Origin: Promethearchaeota archaeon
GTDB lineage: Archaea > Asgardarchaeota > Lokiarchaeia > Sigynarchaeales > MK-D1
DNA: 8,815 nucleotides
Assembly: GCA_016839865.1 (NCBI GenBank)
Contig: JAEOTN010000483.1
Location: forward strand, 1 to 8,815
Direction: 5' to 3'
Shown here: positions 1 to 6,678 of the stretch, piece by piece
Layout of the letters: every line of letters starts with the position of its first letter
Position numbering within the stretch: position 1 is the first letter of the stretch
Notes under the pieces: model-generated
What the model was told of the DNA's origin: nothing
Seen by the model: the letters and a program-made list of their open reading frames with translations, nothing else
Databases searched by the model: none
Made by a program: the position numbers and the translations under genes

Positions 1-2
1 CA

Positions 3-587
3 CGGCTAATTTATATTTTAAAGGGCTCATTATCAGCTCCTTTTGACAAGGTTTTAACACAAAAAGGCTTAACTCCCATCCAATACATGTTTGACATGTA
101 TTTATCCGAAAATCAATCTCTTGATGAAGTGAAAACTCCCGAAGGTGTTACGATACGACACGTAGAGGATATTAAAGATTATCAAGAATATGTGAATTTG
201 ACCAATACTGCGTTTCAAGGACAGTTTGAATTTCAAGAATTTTCTGCAGAGCAAGCGAAAAAACGAATTGATGAATATAAAACTCTATTTGACTATACGC
301 ATTGCCTTGCTCGTTTAAACGATAATTTGGTAGGAGCCTGTGATATAGGTATTTTACCTAAAGAATCCAAAGGATTTATTGAGACGGTATGTGTACACCC
401 GAATTTCATGGGTCGAGGAATCGGCACCGCATTGTTATCATTTGCGTTAGACATCCTCAAGAAGCATGGATGTGAGCAAATTACCATAATGGTTAAAGCC
501 CAAAATGAGAAAGCATTAAGTCTATACGAGAAAATGGGATTTCGGTCTAAAAAAGAGAAGGAAATGCGAATTTACCAGTTATTCTGA
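3..587 (+). CDS. GNAT-family N-acetyltransferase, 5' end outside window
   Basis: C-terminal catalytic domain of a Gcn5-related acetyltransferase, which moves an acetyl group from acetyl-CoA to an amine; the substrate cannot be read from sequence. The acetyl-CoA loop is VCVHPNFMGRGIGTALL (Q/R-x-x-G-x-G type), followed by the helix and strand NEKALSLYEKMGF with the usual Tyr. The frame is open from base 3 with no stop, giving 194 visible residues. The ATG at 87 has no ribosome site and lies inside a conserved-looking segment (GLTPIQYMFDM, then TPEGVTIRHV). That segment resembles the linker between the two domains of tandem-GNAT proteins such as MshD. I infer that an N-terminal GNAT domain lies off the left edge. 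It converges with the 7-TM gene, leaving an 80-base gap. Family call is firm; the tandem architecture is inference. Confidence 0.85.
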   Translation, partial: RLIYILKGSLSAPFDKVLTQKGLTPIQYMFDMYLSENQSLDEVKTPEGVTIRHVEDIKDYQEYVNLTNTAFQGQFEFQEFSAEQAKKRIDEYKTLFDYTHCLARLNDNLVGACDIGILPKESKGFIETVCVHPNFMGRGIGTALLSFALDILKKHGCEQITIMVKAQNEKALSLYEKMGFRSKKEKEMRIYQLF

Positions 588-667
588 CTTATATGGGGAA
601 TGAAATATTGAGAAAAATTAGGAATTATCTGCCACGCAGAACAGAAAGCGTCTGGATGTTTTTAGAT

Positions 668-1408
668 TTAATCCTTAATTTTCATAATTTTCTTCACCCA
701 ATTTGGGAGAATCCATCCAATATAGTAACACACTACTCCAATTAAAGGAAAAATCCAGGTTAAATATAGCATTGTTGAATATACCTGAATATTGTCAATC
801 ACAAGGGTTGCAATAGCATCGACTATGAAAGTGAAAATTATCATAAATTGCCCAACTGAAATTACTCTAAATCCAAATTTATAACCCCTTTCATTGATTT
901 TATTTGCAGTCTGCAATGCTTTTACAATTAATGATATAATTGTGGGAAGTAGAAAGACCACGACTAAGATACTGAATGCAAGTTTTATTGTTAATAAAGG
1001 ATAATTACTTCCATCAGGAAACACACCGATATCGACGGAGTTCAAAGCAAGTGTTAAAATAATAATAACCAGTCCAACTATCCAATAAATGATTATAATT
1101 ATTTTCTTGCTATGCAGGAATATCCCTTGAGAAAACTGATAGGTGAACATGATTCCTAAAAATACACATACATATACGAGTTTTTGACACCAAATTACCC
1201 AAGCAAAATTGGATTCTGCTAGGAGATAGATATTACTTGCAAATATACATCCTAATCCCCAAAACAAAATTGAAATTGCAAGATAAAGGGTGTTAATTTT
1301 CTTTCTTTTAATAAATCTAGCTAGAATTAAGAAAAATATAATCAATATGAATGCAGCTGAGGCTATGCTCAATATTCCTGCAGTTAACGCAATAGGTGAC
1401 TGAGCCAT
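668..1408 (-). CDS. seven-transmembrane protein of unknown function
   Basis: A 246-residue, very hydrophobic protein with seven predicted membrane helices, roughly residues 9-30, 40-63, 70-96, 104-122, 138-165, 181-203 and 210-234. Loops are short, and the tail WVKKIMKIKD is basic, which suggests a cytoplasmic C-terminus. No soluble domain follows the seventh helix. The fold size and pattern resemble the stand-alone 7-TM sensor-type regions found at the N-terminus of some histidine kinases, but no kinase or other output domain is attached here. I recognise no catalytic motif and assign no function. The start at 1408 is the ATG giving a short hydrophilic N-terminus (MAQSPI); a weak TATA-like box lies about 40-50 bases upstream. 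It appears monocistronic, with a TPR remnant upstream on the same strand and a convergent GNAT gene downstream. Confidence 0.75.
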   Translation of the reverse strand: MAQSPIALTAGILSIASAAFILIIFFLILARFIKRKKINTLYLAISILFWGLGCIFASNIYLLAESNFAWVIWCQKLVYVCVFLGIMFTYQFSQGIFLHSKKIIIIIYWIVGLVIIILTLALNSVDIGVFPDGSNYPLLTIKLAFSILVVVFLLPTIISLIVKALQTANKINERGYKFGFRVISVGQFMIIFTFIVDAIATLVIDNIQVYSTMLYLTWIFPLIGVVCYYIGWILPNWVKKIMKIKD

Positions 1409-1445
1409 ACGGTAAATCGTAAATTTGTACCTTAAAGTATTTGGA

Positions 1446-1459
1446 CAAATAAAATTTCG
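1446..1459 (-). promoter_or_regulatory. possible TATA/BRE promoter of the 7-TM gene
   Basis: On the minus strand this reads CGAAATTTTATTTG, a purine-rich BRE-like element followed by an AT-rich box. A start of transcription about 26 bases downstream would leave a leader of roughly 17 bases before the ATG at 1408. The match to consensus is modest. Confidence 0.3.
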
Positions 1460-1524
1460 ATAGGAGAAAGAGAATGAAATACGAAATTACCGGTTGATCT
1501 GACATTTAATCTTAATTCGAATGA

Positions 1525-1710
1525 TCATTGTGAAGAAATATTGTTCTCAGTGGCTGTTATCCATTCTCTGGTATTTTCAATTTCCTTGGGATCTACACCT
1601 TTTTCTACTTGAATCTGTAAACATTCCTCGAAATAAGGTAGAGATTCTTGAAATTTCCGCATTTTGAACAATACATCCCCGATATTTTTGTTTGGTAAAG
1701 GAAAGCATCG
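1525..1710 (-). pseudogene. decayed C-terminal fragment of a TPR protein
   Basis: Between an in-frame stop (complement of 1711-1713) and a TGA (1525-1527) lies a 61-codon open stretch. It contains NIGDVLFKMRKFQESLPYFE followed by ECLQIQVEKGVDPKEIENTR, a clear tetratricopeptide repeat (helix A with N-x-x-G, helix B with A/S-L-x-Y-F/Y-E-x-x-L) and its capping helix. There is no upstream start codon in frame; the only ATG is inside the repeat. Bases 1714-1805 on the same strand show no further TPR sequence, so the N-terminal part is missing rather than only frameshifted. Intact TPR proteins normally carry several tandem units for protein-protein contacts. I read this as the relic of a larger gene on the minus strand, cut at about 1710. 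The TPR identity is well supported; the pseudogene status is inferred from the missing start and single repeat. Confidence 0.6.
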
Positions 1711-1754
1711 TTAAAATAGCAATATTTTGTGAGTTTCACTTGGATAAATAAGGA

Positions 1755-1764
1755 TTTTTATAAT
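1755..1764 (+). promoter_or_regulatory. TATA box for the membrane acyltransferase gene
   Basis: TTTTTATAAT lies about 55 bases before the ATG at 1815. A transcription start near 1787 would give a leader of about 27 bases, with an AGGAAAG stretch at 1800-1806 as a possible weak ribosome site. Confidence 0.45.
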
Positions 1765-1814
1765 CTTAATGAGATTTTTAGGTAATAAGGAAATAAATCA
1801 GGAAAGTGTACATA

Positions 1815-3059
1815 ATGAAATTGAAAAGACTTCTGTCAATCGATATTTTGAAAGGAATTTTCATGATATTAGTTATTCTGGCTCATAGAATTTTCTATGA
1901 TTGGCCGGAATATCAAAATCCTTTAGAAGGGAGTGTAAATCCATTACTACTAATATTTGGTTTTTTTGCTGCGATGGGAAGCATCTTTACGTTCATAAGT
2001 GGGATTGTAACATCGTTTTCTATTCATAGACGAATTGAAGGGAAAAAAAATACACCTAAGCAATTAATCCTAGGAGCACTTGTAATGTTTCTCTGGCTGG
2101 GTATAATGAATTATTTAAGCATTTTCCTGTTTGCTGGAGGGATTTTTCTTAATGAAGAATTTCGATTTGGAGTAATCACAGGATACCTATTACAAGGAAG
2201 TTCGTATACTCCTGGTTTGGAAATTATCGTTCTATATGCTGGAATCCTAATGGTAACGGGATTATCAGGGATAGTTATCACAATTACGTATGTAATATTG
2301 TATAAGAAACACGGTCTTGAGCAGATAGGAAAAATAAAGAGAGGTTTATTAATAGTAGGATGTGTAATATTGGTATTAGCAGGTTTTGCGCATTTATTGC
2401 TTGAACCCTTAATGTTAACTGCATTTGATAATGGGAATTACTTTCTATCATTCCTTCTAGCAAATTTGGTCGCATTCGATTTTCCTATCATTCCGGTGCT
2501 AGGTTTTGGCGTTCTTGGGGCTGTTATTGGAGTGTCTTTAGCTAGTAGAGAAGAATATAAAGACTTCAGAAAATTCTGGATGATTTTTGCTGCCATAGTG
2601 ACGGGAATAGGAATTGTTCTAGTACTTAGTTTTTTCCTAGCTCAAGGGGTACTAGTTCTCCAATTTGCACGATTTTTACATCTTGGAATAATCATCTTTG
2701 CAATATTGCCTATAATTAAAGGATTGGACTTCAAGACTGAGGAAAATAAAGAAAGAATTTATTCAAAACCTTTTACTAAGTTAATTCGGCGATATGGGAG
2801 TGTTTCCCTGACAATTTTTGTGTTTGAAACACCTCTTGCTATGTTGTTTAAACTTTTATTGAATCTCATTATCCCTGGATGGAATACTCCTTTTTGGAGC
2901 ATAATGATTTTTGGTATATTCAATCTATGTCTATGGGCTGGTCTATTAACGCTTTGGGAACGGATTAATTATAAGGGTTCACTAGAATGGTTAGGTGCAC
3001 AACTAATCAAATGGCTCTCAGGAAAGAAATCGAATAAAATTGTCTTGAAAAAGGAGTAG
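1815..3059 (+). CDS. polytopic membrane acyltransferase-like protein (DUF1624/DUF418/acyltransferase-3 type)
   Basis: A 414-residue integral membrane protein with about ten hydrophobic helices. The N-terminus RLLSIDILKGIFMILVILAH matches the opening helix of membrane acyltransferase families (acyltransferase-3, DUF1624/HGSNAT-like, DUF418), whose signature is R-x-x-x-x-D-x-x-[RK]-G followed by a His about ten residues later. Here Asp10, Lys13-Gly14 and His24 fit. Near the C-terminus, RYGSVSLTIFVFETPLAML resembles the late-helix 'G-x-x-S-L-T' segment of DUF418/DUF1624 proteins. Such proteins move acyl groups onto sugars or lipids at the membrane; the substrate here is unknown. A GTG at 1806 is in frame, but the ATG at 1815 is preferred because MKLKRLLSID matches the usual family start and AGGAAAG lies a usable distance upstream. 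It stands alone, converging on the HdrC/MvhG operon with a 27-base gap. Confidence 0.65.
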   Translation: MKLKRLLSIDILKGIFMILVILAHRIFYDWPEYQNPLEGSVNPLLLIFGFFAAMGSIFTFISGIVTSFSIHRRIEGKKNTPKQLILGALVMFLWLGIMNYLSIFLFAGGIFLNEEFRFGVITGYLLQGSSYTPGLEIIVLYAGILMVTGLSGIVITITYVILYKKHGLEQIGKIKRGLLIVGCVILVLAGFAHLLLEPLMLTAFDNGNYFLSFLLANLVAFDFPIIPVLGFGVLGAVIGVSLASREEYKDFRKFWMIFAAIVTGIGIVLVLSFFLAQGVLVLQFARFLHLGIIIFAILPIIKGLDFKTEENKERIYSKPFTKLIRRYGSVSLTIFVFETPLAMLFKLLLNLIIPGWNTPFWSIMIFGIFNLCLWAGLLTLWERINYKGSLEWLGAQLIKWLSGKKSNKIVLKKE

Positions 3060-3086
3060 AAAGATCCTTTTATTTCATTACTTTGT

Positions 3087-3383
3087 TCAATTTCTTATAG
3101 TTTTCAAATAATCCATCAATTCTGGGATTCTAATATGTTGCGGACAAATTTCTCCACATTTTTTACATTCTACATTGCATCTTTTTGGAATCTCTTGACC
3201 TAGTTGGATTTCATCTTTATATCCGAGTAACGCATTGGTTAATACAACTCTGGGATCAAAAGATGCTTGATTCAATTCGGGGCAAATTTCGGTGCAACTA
3301 CCACATTGAGAACAAAATTGAAGCCCATCATATTGGATGTGGATTTCCATTACTTCTTTTCGAAATTCAAAATCAAGTTTCAT
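3087..3383 (-). CDS. short HdrC-like double [4Fe-4S] ferredoxin subunit
   Basis: A 98-residue protein with two four-cysteine motifs. The first is C24-x2-C27-x2-C30-x3-C34-Pro in FCSQCGSCTEICPE; the second is C69-x3-C73-x2-C76-x3-C80-Pro in RCNVECKKCGEICP. The order, the 'QCGSCTEICP' wording and the ~35-residue linker are those of heterodisulfide reductase subunit C, which passes electrons between HdrA/Mvh and the HdrB active site. The protein has little outside the ferredoxin core and is much shorter than methanogen HdrC. The second motif has one extra residue between its first two cysteines compared with the usual C-x2-C. The ATG at 3383 is chosen because it overlaps the upstream gene's TGA as ATGA and has GGAG seven bases upstream. 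An in-frame ATG at 3437 lies deep inside the upstream gene. No HdrB or HdrA is present here, so the partner is presumably the MvhG-like protein. Confidence 0.8.
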   Translation of the reverse strand: MKLDFEFRKEVMEIHIQYDGLQFCSQCGSCTEICPELNQASFDPRVVLTNALLGYKDEIQLGQEIPKRCNVECKKCGEICPQHIRIPELMDYLKTIRN

Positions 3384-3394
3384 TTTACATCTCC
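3380..3394 (-). promoter_or_regulatory. ATGA stop/start overlap with ribosome site
   Basis: The minus strand reads GGAG-ATGTAAA-ATGA. The stop codon of the MvhG-like gene (TGA) and the start of the HdrC-like gene (ATG) share two bases, and a GGAG ribosome site (complement of 3391-3394) precedes the start by seven bases. This arrangement indicates one mRNA and coupled, probably stoichiometric, translation. Confidence 0.75.
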
Positions 3395-4792
3395 ACTTTT
3401 GGTTGGTTTCTTTGGTTTTGGTTGCTCTACCCACCATTTCCCTTGTAATCCTTTAAATACACCATCGCGATAAAAAAGATTTCTTACAACCGTAAATCGT
3501 TCAATTATCCCGACTGGATCGTCTAGCTGGGTTAAAATTTCATCCTTTGTGAGTGCTATGTTAAAATCTCGTAATATGGTGTCAACATAAAGATTTATTG
3601 CAGCTCTACCCCTTGGTTTAAACCCGAATTGGGATGCTACATAACACCCATGACATGGGGCATTTACTTTTAAACAACTCCCCCCGCAACCTGACCTTGT
3701 AACAGGTCCAAGACAAATGTATCCTTGCTCTATAAGACAGTCTTCTTGATTTGGGAGTTCTTCATAATCGCGTTTTAGCTTAGTCATCGATAGGTTTCCA
3801 CGAGTACGAGAGCATTCATCACAAACTACAGAATATTCATGAAAATCAGAAGTAAATTTATACCTCGGAATTCTTAAATTGTGTACGATTTTGAAACAAA
3901 TTTTGATTATATCTTGTATATTTTCGTCATAGTTAGATGTGGGGATGATAGGATAAATGTGATCATAATTTACCATCATTGTGAGGTCTGAAACAAGTGA
4001 AAAATATTGGTAAATTATCCTCTTGTTTTCTGGATTCTCAAGATCTATTGATTCTAGAATTACTTTTAATTGCAATGATTTATCCGGGGGTGTTTGAGTA
4101 GGTCCAAAACATCCTACACAAGGTTTGTGTTGTTCTGGGCATTTTTTTTTACATCCAAAACTAGTAATTGAACCAAAACACAATTGATTCGCATCCAATA
4201 AACACCCATCTTCGTAAAATTTACAATCCTCGCATACTGAACTGGATCCCATGGGAAACTCTCTCTCGCCTAGTAAATGCTGAAACATTCCGAAAATTAA
4301 TTCGGTCCGGGGAGGACATCCTGCAAGATATGCTTGAGTGGGAGTAAAATCATCACTTAATTTTACCATACTAGTGATTTCTGGTACATACTCAGTTGGA
4401 ATTTGGGGATTTTTATCCGTAATGGGATCTTGCTCTTTATATTTTGCACTGAGTAAATCCTCTTTTGTCCATTGATTTGCTAATCCAATAATCCCTCCAC
4501 ATCCTGCACAAGACCCATATGCGATAATAACCTTGCTTTTCTCTCCAAAAAGTTTGAGAACTTCTCCGTCCTTTACATTGCGGACAGGTCCCTCAACCAA
4601 AGTGAAGTCAAGCTCCTTATCCTTTAAGTTCTCTACATCACTTAACTTGGAATCGACAAGCGACACCCAGTACTTAATATCGATTTCAGAAAATAAGTCT
4701 AAAACCTTAGGACCCGCATTCAACAAAGATTGTTGGCACCCAAAGCAACTAGAAAGTTGAACTACCGCCATTTTCTTCTTCATTTCACTCAT
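3380..4792 (-). CDS. MvhG-like [NiFe]-hydrogenase small-subunit protein with duplicated iron-sulfur cassette
   Basis: A 470-residue iron-sulfur protein. Residues 8-165 match the small-subunit domain of group-3 [NiFe] hydrogenases (MvhG/FrhG): CFGCQQS (C16, C19), an acidic EGPVRN segment, YGSCAGCGG (C95) and LAGCPPR (C159), the four ligands of the proximal [4Fe-4S] cluster. Residues 187-228 carry eight cysteines (C187, 190, 197, 205, 214, 218, 225, 228), as in the two-cluster C-terminal part of MvhG/FrhG. Residues 324-383 repeat this cassette (C324, 327, 352, 360, 369, 373, 380, 383). The last six cysteines have the same spacing in both copies (7-8-3-6-2). The family is normally near 300 residues, so the extra length is this second cassette and its linker. 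Up to five clusters are predicted. Small subunits pass electrons from a NiFe large subunit, but none is encoded here. The likely partner is the coupled HdrC-like gene. ATGs at codons 4 and 8 are also possible starts. Confidence 0.85.
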   Translation of the reverse strand: MSEMKKKMAVVQLSSCFGCQQSLLNAGPKVLDLFSEIDIKYWVSLVDSKLSDVENLKDKELDFTLVEGPVRNVKDGEVLKLFGEKSKVIIAYGSCAGCGGIIGLANQWTKEDLLSAKYKEQDPITDKNPQIPTEYVPEITSMVKLSDDFTPTQAYLAGCPPRTELIFGMFQHLLGEREFPMGSSSVCEDCKFYEDGCLLDANQLCFGSITSFGCKKKCPEQHKPCVGCFGPTQTPPDKSLQLKVILESIDLENPENKRIIYQYFSLVSDLTMMVNYDHIYPIIPTSNYDENIQDIIKICFKIVHNLRIPRYKFTSDFHEYSVVCDECSRTRGNLSMTKLKRDYEELPNQEDCLIEQGYICLGPVTRSGCGGSCLKVNAPCHGCYVASQFGFKPRGRAAINLYVDTILRDFNIALTKDEILTQLDDPVGIIERFTVVRNLFYRDGVFKGLQGKWWVEQPKPKKPTKSGDVK

Positions 4793-4794
4793 CC

Positions 4795-4805
4795 TACAAT
4801 TTGTA
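4795..4805. promoter_or_regulatory. short palindrome just upstream of the MvhG-like start
   Basis: TACAA-T-TTGTA is a perfect 11-base palindrome with a single central base, three bases before the ATG of the MvhG-like gene and inside the divergent intergenic region. It could be an operator, but in AT-rich DNA it may be chance. Confidence 0.2.
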
Positions 4806-4897
4806 ATTTATTGCTGCAGTTGGTTTACTTCCAAGTATTCCGAAATTTAACCTTACATCATATTCGGCTGTTCTCTATATATTTCTTTTGACACCCC

Positions 4898-4908
4898 TAT
4901 ATAATTTT
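4898..4908 (+). promoter_or_regulatory. TATA box for alaX
   Basis: TATATAATTTT centred near 4902 predicts transcription from about 4928, giving a very short leader before the ATG at 4936. A second candidate, CTATATATTT at 4875-4884, would start transcription near 4907. Either way the in-frame TTG at 4888 is upstream of the mRNA, which decides the start. On the opposite strand GTTAAATTTCG (complement of 4841-4851) is a weaker box that could serve the MvhG-like operon. Confidence 0.55.
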
Positions 4909-4935
4909 AAAAGGAAACAGCAACTATTCCGAACA

Positions 4936-5649
4936 ATGACCAAGGAACTTTTTTTAGATGACATGTACTTGCAGGAATTCGAAGCTGAAGTAATCAGTGT
5001 AGCAGATGAAAAGTATGTAACTTTGGATCAATCGATTTTTTATCCCAAATCCGGAGGTATTGACAACGATCTGGGCACTTTGGTTAGAAGTGAGGACGGA
5101 ACCGAGTTTAACGTAGTGCATGTTGCGAAAGTAAAAGGGAACATTTCTCACGAAATCGAACCTGTCGGATTGAATGTAGGAGACCTAGTAAAAGGAAAAT
5201 TGGATTGGAATCGACGCTATGAGCTAATGCGGTATCATACTGCAGCCCATGTGTTAAGCGGATTGTTTTTCAAAATGGGAAACGTGAAAGTTACGGGTAA
5301 TCATATGGTCGTTGGACAGGGTCGCATTGATTTTAACTTCCCAGAATTTGATAGACAGATCGTAGAGAATCTTGTGCAGGAGGCAAATGAGATTATTAAA
5401 AAGGATCTTGTAGTTATTACGTATTATATTGATCGGAAAGAGATGGATCAAGACCCTTCATTCATGAAACTTGCAATGGGATTGCCTGCGTCCATTAAAA
5501 AGGTGAGGATTGTCGAAATCACTGACTTTGACAAACAACCTGATGGTGGGTGTCATGTAGCGAAATTAGGGGAAATTGGAGAAATCTTGATAAAAAAGAT
5601 ACAGAATAAGGGAAAAAATAATCGTCGCCTATATTTTGAATTGCAATGA
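4936..5649 (+). CDS. alaX: AlaX-type alanyl-tRNA editing protein
   Basis: A 237-residue free-standing homologue of the AlaRS editing domain, which hydrolyses mischarged Ser-tRNA(Ala) (and Gly) in the cytoplasm to keep alanine codons accurate. The length and the presence of an N-terminal beta domain put it with the AlaX-M class rather than the short AlaX-S class. FYPKSGGIDNDLG (residues ~35-47) corresponds to the usual FYPxGGGQxxDxG loop. RYHTAAHVLSG gives the zinc-binding HxxxH pair (H101, H105). PDGGCHVAKLGEIG holds the C-terminal zinc-site motif: the usual C-G-G-T-H becomes D203-G-G-C206-H207, so the third ligand must be Asp203 or the shifted Cys206. The start at ATG 4936 is set by the TATA box at 4898. 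It is divergent from the MvhG-like operon and ends before a hairpin. The family call is firm. Confidence 0.9.
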   Translation: MTKELFLDDMYLQEFEAEVISVADEKYVTLDQSIFYPKSGGIDNDLGTLVRSEDGTEFNVVHVAKVKGNISHEIEPVGLNVGDLVKGKLDWNRRYELMRYHTAAHVLSGLFFKMGNVKVTGNHMVVGQGRIDFNFPEFDRQIVENLVQEANEIIKKDLVVITYYIDRKEMDQDPSFMKLAMGLPASIKKVRIVEITDFDKQPDGGCHVAKLGEIGEILIKKIQNKGKNNRRLYFELQ

Positions 5650-5663
5650 TCCTTTAGGAGCGA

Positions 5664-5690
5664 TTAATGCAATGAAATTTATTGCACTAA
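5664..5690 (+). terminator. hairpin after alaX, possible terminator
   Basis: TTA-A-TGCAAT pairs with ATTGCA-C-TAA around a 7-base loop: ten positions with one A-C mismatch, 14 bases after the alaX stop. No T-run follows directly; the nearest is TTTTT at 5716-5720. It lies between convergent genes and could serve mRNA 3'-end stability as well as termination. Confidence 0.35.
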
Positions 5691-5720
5691 ATGAAGTAGT
5701 TTAAGTCAATAATAGGTTTT

Positions 5721-6590
5721 TCAATTTACTAGTACGCCAATCAGATAGGCTAAAGTACCAAACTGCATCACAAACATGATTAGTTTTCTCAGAAATTTTA
5801 TCCGTTTTTGTTCCTGTGTCTGCAGTAATAAATAGGAAATGATACCATATCCTACAACCGGAATAAGAATCAACCCAAAAAACAACCAATCTCTGTAGAG
5901 ACGTGTGTCCATAAGAACGAATACAGGGATTGGATCCATGATCATTATAATCCCAAGTAGCGTAACAACGATCCATGCCGCTTTTTTCTTTCCAAATCGA
6001 TTAGCAAATGTACGAACGTTTACTTTTGAATCTCCTGCAACATCCCTTATATCAAATAAAATTTCTCCTGCAAGCCCCACAATAAACGCCATTATCGCAA
6101 AATACCAAAGAAGTGGTTCAATTATTACATTTATGAGCAAGGAACCCAGTAGAATCACTAAAAAATACGATAACGAAACCAAGACATTCTTAACTCCAAT
6201 AATTTTCTTGCCACCAAGGCTATATCCATAAAACACAGCTGTACTAGTAATAATTAAGATTTGAGGTATTAATTCGACGAGAAAACTCAACCCAATTACA
6301 ATTATAGCCGAAACTATAGCAAAACACAACGCAAATCTCCGAGATAGAGTTCCACTTACTAACGGTCTGTCTGTCAATTGGTTGATCGCATCTGCTTTAT
6401 AATCCATATAGTCATTGATTGCGAAGGAGCCCATCCCACTAAAGAGAATGATGATAAACACCCATAAGTAATCCCACGACCACATGGTTAAATCATTTGA
6501 AATAAATCCCGAAATATAGAGACCAATCGCACCAAAAAAGCACAGATCAATTCTTACCAACTTTAAGAATTCGAGAACGGAGAATTTCAT
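5721..6590 (-). CDS. UbiA-superfamily prenyltransferase
   Basis: A 289-residue membrane enzyme with about eight or nine helices and both metal-binding motifs of the UbiA superfamily: N59-D60-x2-D63-x3-D67 (NDYMDYKAD) and D180-x2-D183-x3-D187 (DIRDVAGD). The aspartates hold Mg2+ and the prenyl diphosphate. TDRPLVSG after motif 1 and TFANRFGKKKAA after motif 2 are also family-like. In archaea such proteins include digeranylgeranylglyceryl phosphate synthase, which adds the second isoprenoid chain to ether lipids, and this is a reasonable candidate role. Quinone or other aromatic prenyl transfer cannot be excluded. The start at 6590 (MKFSVLEFLKLVR) is chosen because a good TATA box lies at 6631-6639. 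An in-frame ATG at 6677 would lie upstream of that promoter and adds an atypical Cys/His-rich 29-residue tail. The superfamily is certain, the exact substrate is not. Confidence 0.88.
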   Translation of the reverse strand: MKFSVLEFLKLVRIDLCFFGAIGLYISGFISNDLTMWSWDYLWVFIIILFSGMGSFAINDYMDYKADAINQLTDRPLVSGTLSRRFALCFAIVSAIIVIGLSFLVELIPQILIITSTAVFYGYSLGGKKIIGVKNVLVSLSYFLVILLGSLLINVIIEPLLWYFAIMAFIVGLAGEILFDIRDVAGDSKVNVRTFANRFGKKKAAWIVVTLLGIIMIMDPIPVFVLMDTRLYRDWLFFGLILIPVVGYGIISYLLLQTQEQKRIKFLRKLIMFVMQFGTLAYLIGVLVN

Positions 6591-6599
6591 CTCTAGTGT

Positions 6600-6657
6600 A
6601 TGTTCTAACGAGTGTGCAAAAATATTAGGAATATAAAAAATATGTGTGCTAGAACAT
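6600..6657. repeat. 8-bp inverted repeat flanking the UbiA promoter
   Basis: ATGTTCTA at 6600-6607 and TAGAACAT at 6650-6657 are perfect inverted copies 42 bases apart. The TATA box (6631-6639) lies between them and the distal arm is near the predicted transcription start. The layout would suit a dimeric regulator or DNA loop, but eight-base arms alone are weak evidence. Confidence 0.35.
6631..6639 (-). promoter_or_regulatory. TATA box for the UbiA-family gene
   Basis: On the minus strand this reads TTTTTATAT. A transcription start near 6609 leaves about 18 bases before the ATG at 6590, which supports that start over the one at 6677. Confidence 0.5.
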
Positions 6658-6678
6658 GGGAAATATCTACCCCTCATT

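Noticed and set aside
3384..3437. Longer HdrC-like start at 3437
   Set aside because: It would lie entirely inside the MvhG-like gene and adds 18 basic residues without family match; ATGA coupling plus GGAG supports 3383.
4888..4935. TTG start giving AlaX 16 extra residues
   Set aside because: The TATA boxes at 4875-4884 and 4898-4908 put transcription downstream of it.
5701..5976. Minus-strand ORF overlapping the 3' end of the UbiA-family gene
   Set aside because: It is an out-of-frame shadow with no start signals and atypical composition.
6591..6677. 29-residue N-terminal extension of the UbiA-family protein
   Set aside because: It reads through the likely promoter and does not look like a UbiA N-terminus.
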